Origin: Bacteroidota bacterium
GTDB taxonomy: Bacteria > Bacteroidota > Bacteroidia > Bacteroidales > VadinHA17
DNA: 35,237 nucleotides
Direction: 5' to 3'
Assembly: GCA_003245695.1 (NCBI GenBank)
Contig: QKCK01000235.1
Coordinates: 1 to 35,237 of the forward strand
Below are positions 23,645 to 31,093 of the stretch, piece by piece. Below the pieces are notes generated by a model. The model was given only the letters and a program-made list of their open reading frames with translations, had not been told where the DNA came from and searched no databases. Made by a program: the position numbers and the translations under genes. Numbering within the stretch: position 1 is the first letter of the stretch; each line of letters opens with the position of its first letter.

Positions 23645-24331
23645 CTAGACACCTGATAGTTTGCCCGCTTCAGCAGTCAAAAAAGTTGAATTGGCAATGT
23701 AGAAGCTGTCGCTGGCATAGATAAAGAGACAACTGCCTCCGGCAATGGTGTCAATAATCTCGTGTGACAGCGCGGGCGGCAACGCCGGACAGCCCCAGCT
23801 TCGTCCTAACCTGCCATATTTTTTTATAAATTCTTCTGACACATAATCAGCTCCATGAATCACTATCTCACGGTTTCTTGCATTATCATTTATATTTTTC
23901 TCAAGCCCGTCAAGCCTCAATGAATATCCGTTACCTCCAGTGTATGTCTCAGCTGTGATAAAAAAGCCAAGAGAACTTTTCAATGATCCCTCTTCGTTAG
24001 AGAAGAGATCAGCACACAGGTCACCAGAATTTCTTCCATGAGCAACAAGAGTGAAAAAAAGTAGTTTTTTGGTCTTAAGATCAACAACATATAATCTCTT
24101 CTCACTTGATGGTTTTGAAAAATCAATAATAGTAATCAGCTCTTTTTTCTTAAGGGAATCTATTTTATGAAGCCCGGTTATTGCAGTATTGAATATATCA
24201 AATGGTAGTTTGTCCTCCAGCCCGCACTCACGCCATAGTATCCTGTTTTCATCCTTATGGCTGGCGTTATGCTTCATATTGCATGAAAGCATCACTATCA
24301 ACATTGCAAACAATGAGATAGATTTAGTCAT
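23645..24331 (-). CDS. L,D-transpeptidase-like lipoprotein (YkuD_2 type)
   Basis: A 228-residue protein with a lipobox near residue 17 (VMLSC) and a carboxy-terminal L,D-transpeptidase-like catalytic region. The family phrases are LYVVDLKTKKLLFFTLVAHG, IVIHGADYV and GRSWGCPALPP; the last holds the predicted catalytic Cys after the conserved His. Such enzymes join or exchange peptidoglycan peptides using a Cys nucleophile, but the YkuD_2 branch is poorly characterised. The protein ends 30 residues after the catalytic block. It is the last gene of a minus-strand operon, with a 1-nt gap after the PPIase gene. Anchored in a membrane, it would act in the periplasm. Confidence 0.85.
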   Translation of the reverse strand: MTKSISLFAMLIVMLSCNMKHNASHKDENRILWRECGLEDKLPFDIFNTAITGLHKIDSLKKKELITIIDFSKPSSEKRLYVVDLKTKKLLFFTLVAHGRNSGDLCADLFSNEEGSLKSSLGFFITAETYTGGNGYSLRLDGLEKNINDNARNREIVIHGADYVSEEFIKKYGRLGRSWGCPALPPALSHEIIDTIAGGSCLFIYASDSFYIANSTFLTAEAGKLSGV

Positions 24332-24332
24332 A

Positions 24333-24836
24333 TCACTTTAGTTTTATCCGGTAGACGACAACTGATCGTCCCGGGATCTTGTTTCCGTCGCCTCTGACCC
24401 CATGAGCCAGATAAGGAGGTATGATAAAAATAAATTCTGACCCGTGAGACATAAGTTTAATACCCTCCAGCAATCCACTCTCCATTTCAGAGTATCCTAA
24501 ACGTGTTGTTCTGGGGGTGTCCTCCGAGGTAGAATAACAGATTGTACCGTCGAGCAGTGAACATTCATAATCAAAAGTGATTATCTCCCCTTCATTTATA
24601 GTGTTACCGGAGCCCTCCTTTACTACTGAATACCAAAGACCTGTAGGTGTCTCTTTTGCTTCTATACTTTTTCTTTCACAGTAGTTCAATATCAGTTCTC
24701 TGTCTTTTGTAAGGAGGTATCTGTTCATCTCTATCATGCTTTTTCCGTCGGGTCTTTCAGACCCCTGCTTCTGATAGTGCTTACATGACAGAAGGAGAAC
24801 AAACAAGGGTATTAATATGAGTAAAGGCTTCTTCAT
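24333..24836 (-). CDS. FKBP-type peptidyl-prolyl isomerase lipoprotein, GldI-like
   Basis: A 167-residue lipoprotein (lipobox LLLSC at 14-18) with a carboxy-terminal FKBP domain. The domain shows YSVVKEGSGNTINEGEIITFDYECSLLDGT early, then LLEGIKLMSHGSEFIFIIPPYLAHGVRG, and ends GRSVVVYRIKL, all standard FKBP strands. In gliding Bacteroidota the same layout is called GldI and lies beside a DHH-family gene, as here. Gliding itself cannot be inferred; no other gld gene is in the window. Probable role: catalysing proline isomerisation to help fold periplasmic or outer-membrane proteins. It overlaps the nrnA stop by 4 nt and precedes the transpeptidase gene by 1 nt. Confidence 0.88.
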   Translation of the reverse strand: MKKPLLILIPLFVLLLSCKHYQKQGSERPDGKSMIEMNRYLLTKDRELILNYCERKSIEAKETPTGLWYSVVKEGSGNTINEGEIITFDYECSLLDGTICYSTSEDTPRTTRLGYSEMESGLLEGIKLMSHGSEFIFIIPPYLAHGVRGDGNKIPGRSVVVYRIKLK

Positions 24837-25873
24837 AACCCTACTTCCAGAGCAGCAGCATCAAGATCCTGTTTAAACTGTGGCAGTACAGACCTGAAAT
24901 GGGTAACCGCATTCTCTATACGGCCAGCCATCTCACCACCGGCAGCATTCCGGTGCCCTCCGCCATTAAAGCACATGCGTGAGAGAGCATTTGCATTGAA
25001 GTTACCCTTTGACCTTAACGATATCTTTGTGAAACCGCTACGCTCAATAAAAAGTACAGAGAGTACCACACCGGCAATAGTAAGAAGCATATTGGCAAAC
25101 CCTTCTGTATCTCCTTTCTGATGTTTATGTTTTTCCAGGTCTTCCTTCGTAAGCCATATATAAGCTGCATGATATTCAGGTAATACCACCATCCGTTTAT
25201 CCAGAGCATATCCCTTCAGCTGTATCCTGTCAGCTGAGAAGTTGCTGAAGACACGGTTAAGAATTCTGTCTTTATCCACACCCTGATCCAGAAGTGTGCC
25301 GACAGTCCGCATGGTATCACCATTATACAACCCATGTTCAAAATTTCCGGTGTCAGTAACAATACCCACGTAAATAGCTTCACTGAACGCTTTGTCATTG
25401 AAATCCCCGTTATTCAATTCCCTGACAAGAGAATAGACCAGCTCAGAGGTAGAGCTGCGATCAGTATCAGAGATGATAAGGTCAGCTATATGATCCGGCT
25501 CAGGATGGTGATCAATCATTACTTTACGAGCAGGTGAAGCCAGGATAAACTCCTCTGCCTTCCCCATTCTTGATGAGGTATTGAAATCCATCATTATAAT
25601 AAGATCCGCCTCTTTTATTATTGCAGCGCCTGTCTCCTGGTTATGATGAAAGTCAACAATCCTGTCAGTATCAGTCATCCATAGCAGAAAATTCTGAAGT
25701 GCGTTAGGAGAAATCATACCGGCCTCTTTCCCCTGTGTAAGTATCCAGCGCCTCATGGCAAGCATGGCTCCTGCTGCGTCACCGTCAGGGTTTATATGAC
25801 AGATCAGCAAAATATGATCAGAAGCAGTTATCAGCTCTTTAAATTCTTTAGTATATTTACCTATGTCTATCAC
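24833..25873 (-). CDS. nrnA: NrnA-like DHH/DHHA1 phosphoesterase (oligoribonuclease / pAp phosphatase)
   Basis: A 346-residue bimodular phosphoesterase of the DHH superfamily. The DHH domain has ICHINPDGDAAGAMLAM near 24-40, MMDFN near 93-97 and the name-giving VMIDHHPEPDH near 117. The DHHA1 domain ends with GGGHRNAAGGEM, the nucleic-acid-binding glycine motif. NrnA removes nucleotides from very short RNAs and dephosphorylates pAp. The start codon is a GTG, with an exact TAACTTTG element about 22 nt upstream. It heads a three-gene operon with the GldI-like PPIase and the L,D-transpeptidase and is divergent from ndk, an arrangement I recall from other Bacteroidota. Confidence 0.92.
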   Translation of the reverse strand: MIDIGKYTKEFKELITASDHILLICHINPDGDAAGAMLAMRRWILTQGKEAGMISPNALQNFLLWMTDTDRIVDFHHNQETGAAIIKEADLIIMMDFNTSSRMGKAEEFILASPARKVMIDHHPEPDHIADLIISDTDRSSTSELVYSLVRELNNGDFNDKAFSEAIYVGIVTDTGNFEHGLYNGDTMRTVGTLLDQGVDKDRILNRVFSNFSADRIQLKGYALDKRMVVLPEYHAAYIWLTKEDLEKHKHQKGDTEGFANMLLTIAGVVLSVLFIERSGFTKISLRSKGNFNANALSRMCFNGGGHRNAAGGEMAGRIENAVTHFRSVLPQFKQDLDAAALEVGL

Positions 25874-25894
25874 TTATATAAAGTTTAAGGTTGA

Positions 25895-25902
25895 CAAAGT
25901 TA
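25895..25902 (-). promoter_or_regulatory. -7 element of the nrnA operon
   Basis: The minus strand reads TAACTTTG, exact to TAnnTTTG, 21 nt before the GTG start. The nearest TTG upstream is only 15 nt away, so the -33 element is poor. Confidence 0.5.
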
Positions 25903-25956
25903 AGAAAAAGATTTTCGCAATAAAGATTATTACTGAACGTTTAACTGCATGCTGTT

Positions 25957-26385
25957 ATGTTTAATGACTATACATTTTCGATAATAAAGCCCAATTCAGT
26001 AAGGACAGGAAAGACAGGGCCCATCCTGGCAATGATAAATGAGGCCGGATTCCAGATTGCTGCAATGAAAATGATAAGACTCACAAAAGACCAGGCTGAG
26101 TCATTTTATGACATTCACAAGGGCAAACCATTCTTCAACGATCTTATCGATTTTATGACTTCTGGTCCCGTCGTTGTAATGATACTCAAACATGATAATG
26201 CTGTTGAGTCTTTCCGTCACCTGATTGGATCAACCGACCCGGCAAAAGCTGAAGAAGGTACCATACGACATGAGTTTGCCGTTAACGTTCAGATGAATGC
26301 CATCCATGGCTCTGACTCTCCTGAGAATGCTGACAGGGAATCACACTTCTTCTTCTCAAGGGTTGAGGTATTTGGCATGGAATAA
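25957..26385 (+). CDS. ndk: Nucleoside diphosphate kinase
   Basis: A 142-residue enzyme that transfers the gamma phosphate of ATP to nucleoside diphosphates through a phosphohistidine. The start FSIIKPNSVRTGKTGPILAMI is typical, followed by GPVVVMIL and LIGSTDPAKAEEGTIRHEF. The catalytic His is in MNAIHGSDSPENADRE. All active-site residues are present. It is a single gene, divergent from nrnA, and closed by a clean intrinsic terminator. Confidence 0.96.
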   Translation: MFNDYTFSIIKPNSVRTGKTGPILAMINEAGFQIAAMKMIRLTKDQAESFYDIHKGKPFFNDLIDFMTSGPVVVMILKHDNAVESFRHLIGSTDPAKAEEGTIRHEFAVNVQMNAIHGSDSPENADRESHFFFSRVEVFGME

Positions 26386-26404
26386 CAAATACAATACTAT
26401 TCTC

Positions 26405-26429
26405 AAAGCCGGAGCAATTATCCGGCTTT
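26405..26429 (+). terminator. Intrinsic terminator after ndk
   Basis: AAAGCCGG pairs perfectly with CCGGCTTT around a 9-nt loop, with T-rich sequence after (TTTTACTTTTT). It separates ndk from the gene at 26482. Confidence 0.85.
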
Positions 26430-26481
26430 TACTTTTTGAACTATTTTCTTAACCTTTCGTTAGTGTAATAAACGAGACAAA

Positions 26482-28230
26482 ATGACACTACCTGTTTTAC
26501 CTGATTTCTCTGACAAGAAAACACTTGAAAAATATTCATCAGCATATACACTCTCCGATATGGAGATCTTTATCTTCCCTGAACTGTTCTATCCGCTGGT
26601 AATTGCCAACATCATGTCGCCAATAATATGGAAGTGGCGTGATGATCCATGGTTCAGGGATGTTGATAAGAAGAACTTCACCTATAAAGCAAACCGCATC
26701 AAGCAATATATAATTGATAACTATATATTTAACCTTGATCTTGAAACATGGGGCCTTACTGACAAACAGAAAGAGTTGTCACGTTTTTCAGAGTTTTTTG
26801 ACACAAAAGTGCTTGCACAGTCTAATGCTCTTTTCGGTTATGAGGGTGATAAATATTATTTCAGTATTGATATCAGGAAACATTTTGGACTTGACAAGTA
26901 TAACAGTGATATAATTCCATACTGGAAGACAGAGACTGTTGAGGCGATGACTGCCTTTCGGTATAAAGAACACTTCACCACCGGGGCAGGTGAGTGTGTG
27001 AGTCTGGCAGCTCTTTATGCTGCTGCCATGTTTATTATAGGGCGCATCCCTCTTGAGAAGATATACCTGATGGCGACACCTCTTCATTCGCAGAATTTCA
27101 TTGATGAGAAAGATGGATTGATTACCAACAACAGGCGTATCATGACCAAAAACATGTGGTTCAATGGCACCTCATTATCTGAGAAGGCCAGAAGGGCTGT
27201 TGAAAATGAGAAGATAACCATTGTCTCACACATAACCGGACATATACACACTGTTTATGAAGAGGCTACCATTGATCAGGTACATTACAACAACTTCAGC
27301 TGTAAGCTGAATGATTTTGTCAGGACAGATATTACGCCTCAGATATTCATCAATTTCCTGAGGTTTAAGAAAGAGTGCAAAAGCCTCTTCCAGTACCGTT
27401 ATGAGAGGCTGGGTGTACCAAAATACATATTACTTGAGAAGATGTTTGAATATGAGCACACCTCCAGGTACAGTGTCAATGAAGAGATGCGTTCAAAGCT
27501 GCTGGATGAGGTCGACAGCGATGATCTCTCAATGAATCCCTTTGAGGGCAAACTGATGTTGAATGATGTTGAACTGTTTTTCAGAAAGAACAGGCATCTT
27601 GAGCTGAAGGAGCTGGAAAAGGCATTCTTCGAACAGTTCAATGCCGTCTCGGAGCGATGTAGCCACCGTATGTTCAGTGAGATAAAGAAGTTCATAATAA
27701 CAAAGCCTCAGTTGCCTTCTGCAGGTAAGAGGTTCATTACCACATCATATCCGGCAATAAATGTGTCAGACACCCGGGAACAGATTATTGAGACTGTAGA
27801 GTCATCGGCGGCCAGTTCAGAGATGTCACTACTGTCGATCTATGCCTACCGTAACATGAAAGGCAGCAACTGGTTACCCTTCATTAAAGCTGCTATTGAA
27901 AGAAACCCTGTATGTCATACCACACTGCAGGGGATGAATCCGGATGAAATATATAATACCCTCATTGCATTTGATAATGTATCTATCTATGACTCCACGC
28001 GGCTTGCACAGCCTGATGAGGTATGGAATTTCCGCAGGGGCGATGGTATCGAAAAGGCCTTTCTGATGGCAGATGCTCTGGTGGCATCGGATGGTGACGC
28101 TGAGATAGAGATCACTGTTGAAGCCAGTACAGCTGAGCTGACACATAATGGAAAAGGTTACACATTTATGACCGACAAGGGGCTGTCAAAGAGAGTGATT
28201 ATTAAAAGGGGCAACTACATGGCAGAATAA
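26482..28230 (+). CDS. Uncharacterised protein with a transglutaminase-like Cys/His core
   Basis: A 582-residue protein I cannot name. No signal peptide or membrane segment is visible, so it is probably cytoplasmic. Near residue 168 it reads TTGAGECVSLAALYAAAMFIIG, with C172 at the start of a small-residue helix. IPLEKIYLMATPLHSQNFI follows, with H202, then DGLITNNRR with D211 and N216. This C...H...D/N order, with helix then strands, matches the core of the transglutaminase-like fold, so a peptidase, amidase or related thiol activity is possible. The rest (N-terminal ~150 residues and the long C-terminal part with charged helices) shows no known domain. It stands alone after the ndk terminator and is convergent with DUF721. 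Confidence 0.8.
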   Translation: MTLPVLPDFSDKKTLEKYSSAYTLSDMEIFIFPELFYPLVIANIMSPIIWKWRDDPWFRDVDKKNFTYKANRIKQYIIDNYIFNLDLETWGLTDKQKELSRFSEFFDTKVLAQSNALFGYEGDKYYFSIDIRKHFGLDKYNSDIIPYWKTETVEAMTAFRYKEHFTTGAGECVSLAALYAAAMFIIGRIPLEKIYLMATPLHSQNFIDEKDGLITNNRRIMTKNMWFNGTSLSEKARRAVENEKITIVSHITGHIHTVYEEATIDQVHYNNFSCKLNDFVRTDITPQIFINFLRFKKECKSLFQYRYERLGVPKYILLEKMFEYEHTSRYSVNEEMRSKLLDEVDSDDLSMNPFEGKLMLNDVELFFRKNRHLELKELEKAFFEQFNAVSERCSHRMFSEIKKFIITKPQLPSAGKRFITTSYPAINVSDTREQIIETVESSAASSEMSLLSIYAYRNMKGSNWLPFIKAAIERNPVCHTTLQGMNPDEIYNTLIAFDNVSIYDSTRLAQPDEVWNFRRGDGIEKAFLMADALVASDGDAEIEITVEASTAELTHNGKGYTFMTDKGLSKRVIIKRGNYMAE

Positions 28231-28251
28231 TGCAGTAACCGCATAGCGTCT

Positions 28252-28542
28252 TCAGTGAATTATTATATCCCGCACAGCATTACCACCTGCCTCACGGTTC
28301 AGTTGCTCACGCAGGGCCTCTTTCAGCATCATCAGTTCACTCTTCACCACTGATGATGTTATATGAACATGCAGAACACCATTCTTTATATATATTGATG
28401 AAGTACGTGATGAGATAGCTTTTCCAGTTATCCTGTCCCATGAGTTTATCACGGCAGCCTCCCTCAGTTTTGGGCCCAGCCGGTACTCATTGATAAGGTC
28501 GCCCAGTACCTCTCCGAGTGTCTGTGTCTTACTTCTTCTCAT
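28252..28542 (-). CDS. DUF721 / DciA-like protein
   Basis: A 96-residue DUF721 protein. The family pattern is clear: TLGEVLGDLINEYRL, then INSWDRITGKAISSRTSSIYIKNGVLHVHITSS, and a helix with SELMMLKEAL. DUF721 includes DciA, the replicative helicase loader/operator of many bacteria lacking DnaC or DnaI. Most DciA proteins are longer; this one is the compact Bacteroidota form. Its start overlaps the end of recF by 14 nt, so the two are tightly coupled. A role in replication fits the neighbour but is not demonstrated. Confidence 0.85.
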   Translation of the reverse strand: MRRSKTQTLGEVLGDLINEYRLGPKLREAAVINSWDRITGKAISSRTSSIYIKNGVLHVHITSSVVKSELMMLKEALREQLNREAGGNAVRDIIIH

Positions 28543-29662
28543 CGCTATTCTCCTTACCGTTGTTTATCTCTTCCTCAATGCCTTCCCGGCCTATACGGAA
28601 TAACCTGAAGTCAATTCCGGTTCTGTCCAGAATGCGATGGATACGCTCTTTCTGGGTATCAGTAATGAATATCTGTCCAAAATCACCTGTGCCTACCAGC
28701 CTGATTATCTCTTCCACCCTTGTCTCATCAAATTTATCAAAGATATCATCAAGAAGCAAGGCCGGAAAGAAACCGTTCATACGGCTTATATAGCCGAACT
28801 TGGCGAGCTTGAGAGCCACCAGGAAAGACTTTTGCTGACCCTGTGATGCTGATGTACGGGCCGAGTGGCCGTTAATCTCAAAGATAAGATCATCGCGATG
28901 GATACCGGTAGTACTGTATTGCAGCGTCAGGTCCCTGCTTCTTGCCTCAGTGAGTTGCGCACTGTAATCTGAGGCAGCCAGATGTGACCGGTATCTTATG
29001 TTTACTGTCTCAGCACTATGTGAAATTCTTTCATAATAGTCTGAAAAAAGTGGCTTCAGGTTCTCTGTAAGCTCTTTCCTTGCATCGTATATCTTAGCGG
29101 CGAGAGGGAGCATCTGATCATCATAGAGGTCAAGCATTGTTGCAGAGTCATATCCGGCACTCTCACGGAGTATCTTGTTACGCTGCATAAGTAACTTGTT
29201 ATAACGAACATGGGCATCAAGATATTCAGGGTCATACTGACTGATAATCATATTCAGAAAACGACGTCTCTCTTCGCTGCCTTCGGTAATAAGAGTGCTG
29301 TCAGCCGGTGAGACCATAACTACCGGATATCGCCCCACATGATCTGAAAGTTTCTGATATTCCTTACCGTTTCTCTTGAAGACTTTAGTCTTCTGACGCT
29401 GAAATGCACAATAGAGATCATCTGACTCACCATCCTTCTCAAATTCACCCTTGATCATGAAGAACTCTTCTCCATACTTAATACTAAGACTATCCGAGTT
29501 ATTGAAAAAACTCTTTGTCAGTGAGAGATAATGTACAGAATCAAGGATATTTGTCTTACCTACACCATTATTGCCAACAAAGCAGTTAAATCTGGGAGAG
29601 AAATCAAGTGAAACGGCTTCGTAGTTCTTGAAGTTAGTAAGCTCTATATGTCGCAGATGCAT
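28529..29662 (-). CDS. recF: DNA replication and repair protein RecF
   Basis: SMC-like ATPase that helps load RecA at single-stranded gaps. The 377-residue length is normal. Walker A is GNNGVGKTN at 30-38. The signature region is TSASQGQQKSFLVALKLAKF, and Walker B is FPALLLDDIFDKFDE. The amino terminus MHLRHIELTNFKNYE is typical of RecF. A very good promoter lies 29 nt upstream of the ATG. It is followed by an overlapping DUF721 gene, so replication and repair functions are linked here even though dnaA is far away. Confidence 0.96.
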   Translation of the reverse strand: MHLRHIELTNFKNYEAVSLDFSPRFNCFVGNNGVGKTNILDSVHYLSLTKSFFNNSDSLSIKYGEEFFMIKGEFEKDGESDDLYCAFQRQKTKVFKRNGKEYQKLSDHVGRYPVVMVSPADSTLITEGSEERRRFLNMIISQYDPEYLDAHVRYNKLLMQRNKILRESAGYDSATMLDLYDDQMLPLAAKIYDARKELTENLKPLFSDYYERISHSAETVNIRYRSHLAASDYSAQLTEARSRDLTLQYSTTGIHRDDLIFEINGHSARTSASQGQQKSFLVALKLAKFGYISRMNGFFPALLLDDIFDKFDETRVEEIIRLVGTGDFGQIFITDTQKERIHRILDRTGIDFRLFRIGREGIEEEINNGKENSDEKK

Positions 29663-29690
29663 AATATGAAAACAGATATGATATCACAGA

Positions 29691-29720
29691 CAAAGGTAAT
29701 AAGAGAAACGGTCAGCGCAA
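29691..29720 (-). promoter_or_regulatory. Promoter of recF-DUF721
   Basis: The minus strand has TTG (29718-29720), a 19-nt spacer and TACCTTTG (29691-29698), exact to TAnnTTTG. The predicted start near 29687 leaves a leader of about 25 nt. Confidence 0.65.
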
Positions 29721-29812
29721 TTGCCCTTTTATGAATGGCCCTGGGTAAACGGGAGCAGGAGGCTGAAACATCATTTTTTTAACTATTTATGCTGAAATAA
29801 ACTTAAAAAAAC

Positions 29813-29820
29813 TATTTTTG
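29813..29820 (+). promoter_or_regulatory. -7 element for the TPR protein gene
   Basis: TATTTTTG matches TAnnTTTG exactly and lies 37 nt before the ATG at 29858. The -33 site is weak (TTTATG at 29786-29791). Confidence 0.5.
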
Positions 29821-29857
29821 CGGAGTTAAATTTTGACCAGAAATACTATTTACCGAT

Positions 29858-30538
29858 ATGGCAAAGAAAAATGATGCAAACAAGGGCATCCAGAACGTTG
29901 AAGAAACACTGACAAAAACAGAACAATTTCTTGAAGATAATTATAAGTCATTGCTTTATGGCTTAGGCGTGGTTGTTGTATTAATAGGTCTTATCTGGCT
30001 TGTGAAGTTCATGGGTCAGAGAAAGAACAAAGAGGCACAGGCGCAGATGTGGGCTGCTGAGCAGTTCTTTGGCATGGACTCTATGAAGCTTGCTCTTGAC
30101 GGCAGCGGCAATGACCTTGGCTTCCTTGACATAATTGACAGCTATGGCGGAACAAAAGCCGGTAAGCTTGCTTATTTTTATGCCGGTGTCTGCTATCTGC
30201 ATCTGGGCGATTATCAGAACGCTATTGATCATCTGAAGAAGTATAACCTCAATGATGAGCTTGTGGCACCCGAGGCTGTTGCTCTCATCGGTGATGCTTA
30301 TGTTGAACTGGGTCAGTATGACGAAGGTGTAAAGAACTATCTCAAGGCAGCAGATATGGCTGACAACAGTTTCCACACACCTGTATATCTCATGAAAGCA
30401 GGCGAGATATGCGAGATACAGGAAAATTTCACCAAGGCTCTTGATATCTACAACAGGGTTAAGGATAATTACCCTGAGAGCACAGAAGGAAGAAGTATTG
30501 AAAAGTACATCGAAAGGGTGAAGCTTTCAACGAAATAA
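29858..30538 (+). CDS. Membrane-anchored TPR protein
   Basis: A 226-residue protein with one membrane segment (SLLYGLGVVVVLIGLIWLVKFMG, residues ~31-53) and a periplasmic part rich in tetratricopeptide repeats. KAGKLAYFYAGVCYLHLGDYQNAIDHLKKY, then APEAVALIGDAYVELGQYDEGVKNYLKAA and FTKALDIYNRVKDNYPEST are the repeats. The layout resembles YfgM, an ancillary SecYEG/chaperone partner in gamma-proteobacteria, but the resemblance may be only architectural. It has its own promoter and is separated from ribH by a strong hairpin. I recall the same TPR-ribH order from other Bacteroidota. Confidence 0.8.
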   Translation: MAKKNDANKGIQNVEETLTKTEQFLEDNYKSLLYGLGVVVVLIGLIWLVKFMGQRKNKEAQAQMWAAEQFFGMDSMKLALDGSGNDLGFLDIIDSYGGTKAGKLAYFYAGVCYLHLGDYQNAIDHLKKYNLNDELVAPEAVALIGDAYVELGQYDEGVKNYLKAADMADNSFHTPVYLMKAGEICEIQENFTKALDIYNRVKDNYPESTEGRSIEKYIERVKLSTK

Positions 30539-30559
30539 CTATTACAGGATAATAACACC

Positions 30560-30588
30560 ACGCATCCGGGTTACCGGATGCGTTTTTT
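30560..30588 (+). terminator. Strong terminator-like hairpin between the TPR gene and ribH
   Basis: ACGCATCCGG pairs perfectly with CCGGATGCGT around a GTTA loop and is followed by TTTTTT, a textbook intrinsic terminator. Only 13 nt separate it from the ribH ATG. Confidence 0.85.
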
Positions 30589-30601
30589 ATATAAAATCAT
30601 T

Positions 30602-31090
30602 ATGGCAACAAGAGATCTTTCAGATTATGATGCATCAAAAGTACCTGATGCAAAAGGGATGCGTTTCGGAATAGCAGTAGCAGACTGGAACCCGGAGGTG
30701 ACTCATTCACTTCTCAAGGGATGCATCACCACGCTGCAGAAGCATGGTGTCAGTGACGAGGATATTGTTGTCAGACATGTGCCCGGCACCTTTGAACTTA
30801 CCCTTGGAGGACAGTGGCTGGCAGAGTATGACGACCTTGATGGTGTCATCTGCCTCGGCTGTGTGATACAGGGTGAAACGCCACACTTCACATATATCTG
30901 TCAGGGTGTTACACAAGGCATTACCCAGTTGAACATGGAATACAACATCCCATTCATCTTTGGTGTGCTGACAACTCTCACAGCAGATCAGGCACTCGAC
31001 AGGGCCGGTGGCAAACATGGCAATAAAGGGGATGAAGCTGCCGTTACTGCAATACGTATGGCGGCCCTGCAGAGAGAGATGGAAGACTAA
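30602..31090 (+). CDS. ribH: 6,7-dimethyl-8-ribityllumazine synthase
   Basis: The penultimate enzyme of riboflavin synthesis, joining 5-amino-6-ribitylaminouracil and 3,4-dihydroxy-2-butanone-4-phosphate. From ATG 30602 it is 162 residues. Family motifs are [63 protein letters not shown] and [22 protein letters not shown]. The track start at 30578 lies inside the preceding terminator hairpin and adds eight unlikely residues. No FMN riboswitch is visible. The gene converges on the AddB-like gene with 3 nt between stops. Confidence 0.95.
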   Translation: MATRDLSDYDASKVPDAKGMRFGIAVADWNPEVTHSLLKGCITTLQKHGVSDEDIVVRHVPGTFELTLGGQWLAEYDDLDGVICLGCVIQGETPHFTYICQGVTQGITQLNMEYNIPFIFGVLTTLTADQALDRAGGKHGNKGDEAAVTAIRMAALQREMED

Positions 31091-31093
31091 CCT

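Noticed and set aside
26788-27087. Antisense ORFs over the transglutaminase-like gene and similar long shadow ORFs elsewhere
   Set aside because: They mirror genuine coding sequence on the other strand, and their translations show no domain, signal or start context.
30578-30601. Track start of ribH eight codons upstream
   Set aside because: The ATG lies inside the right arm of a terminator hairpin; the next ATG gives the normal start.
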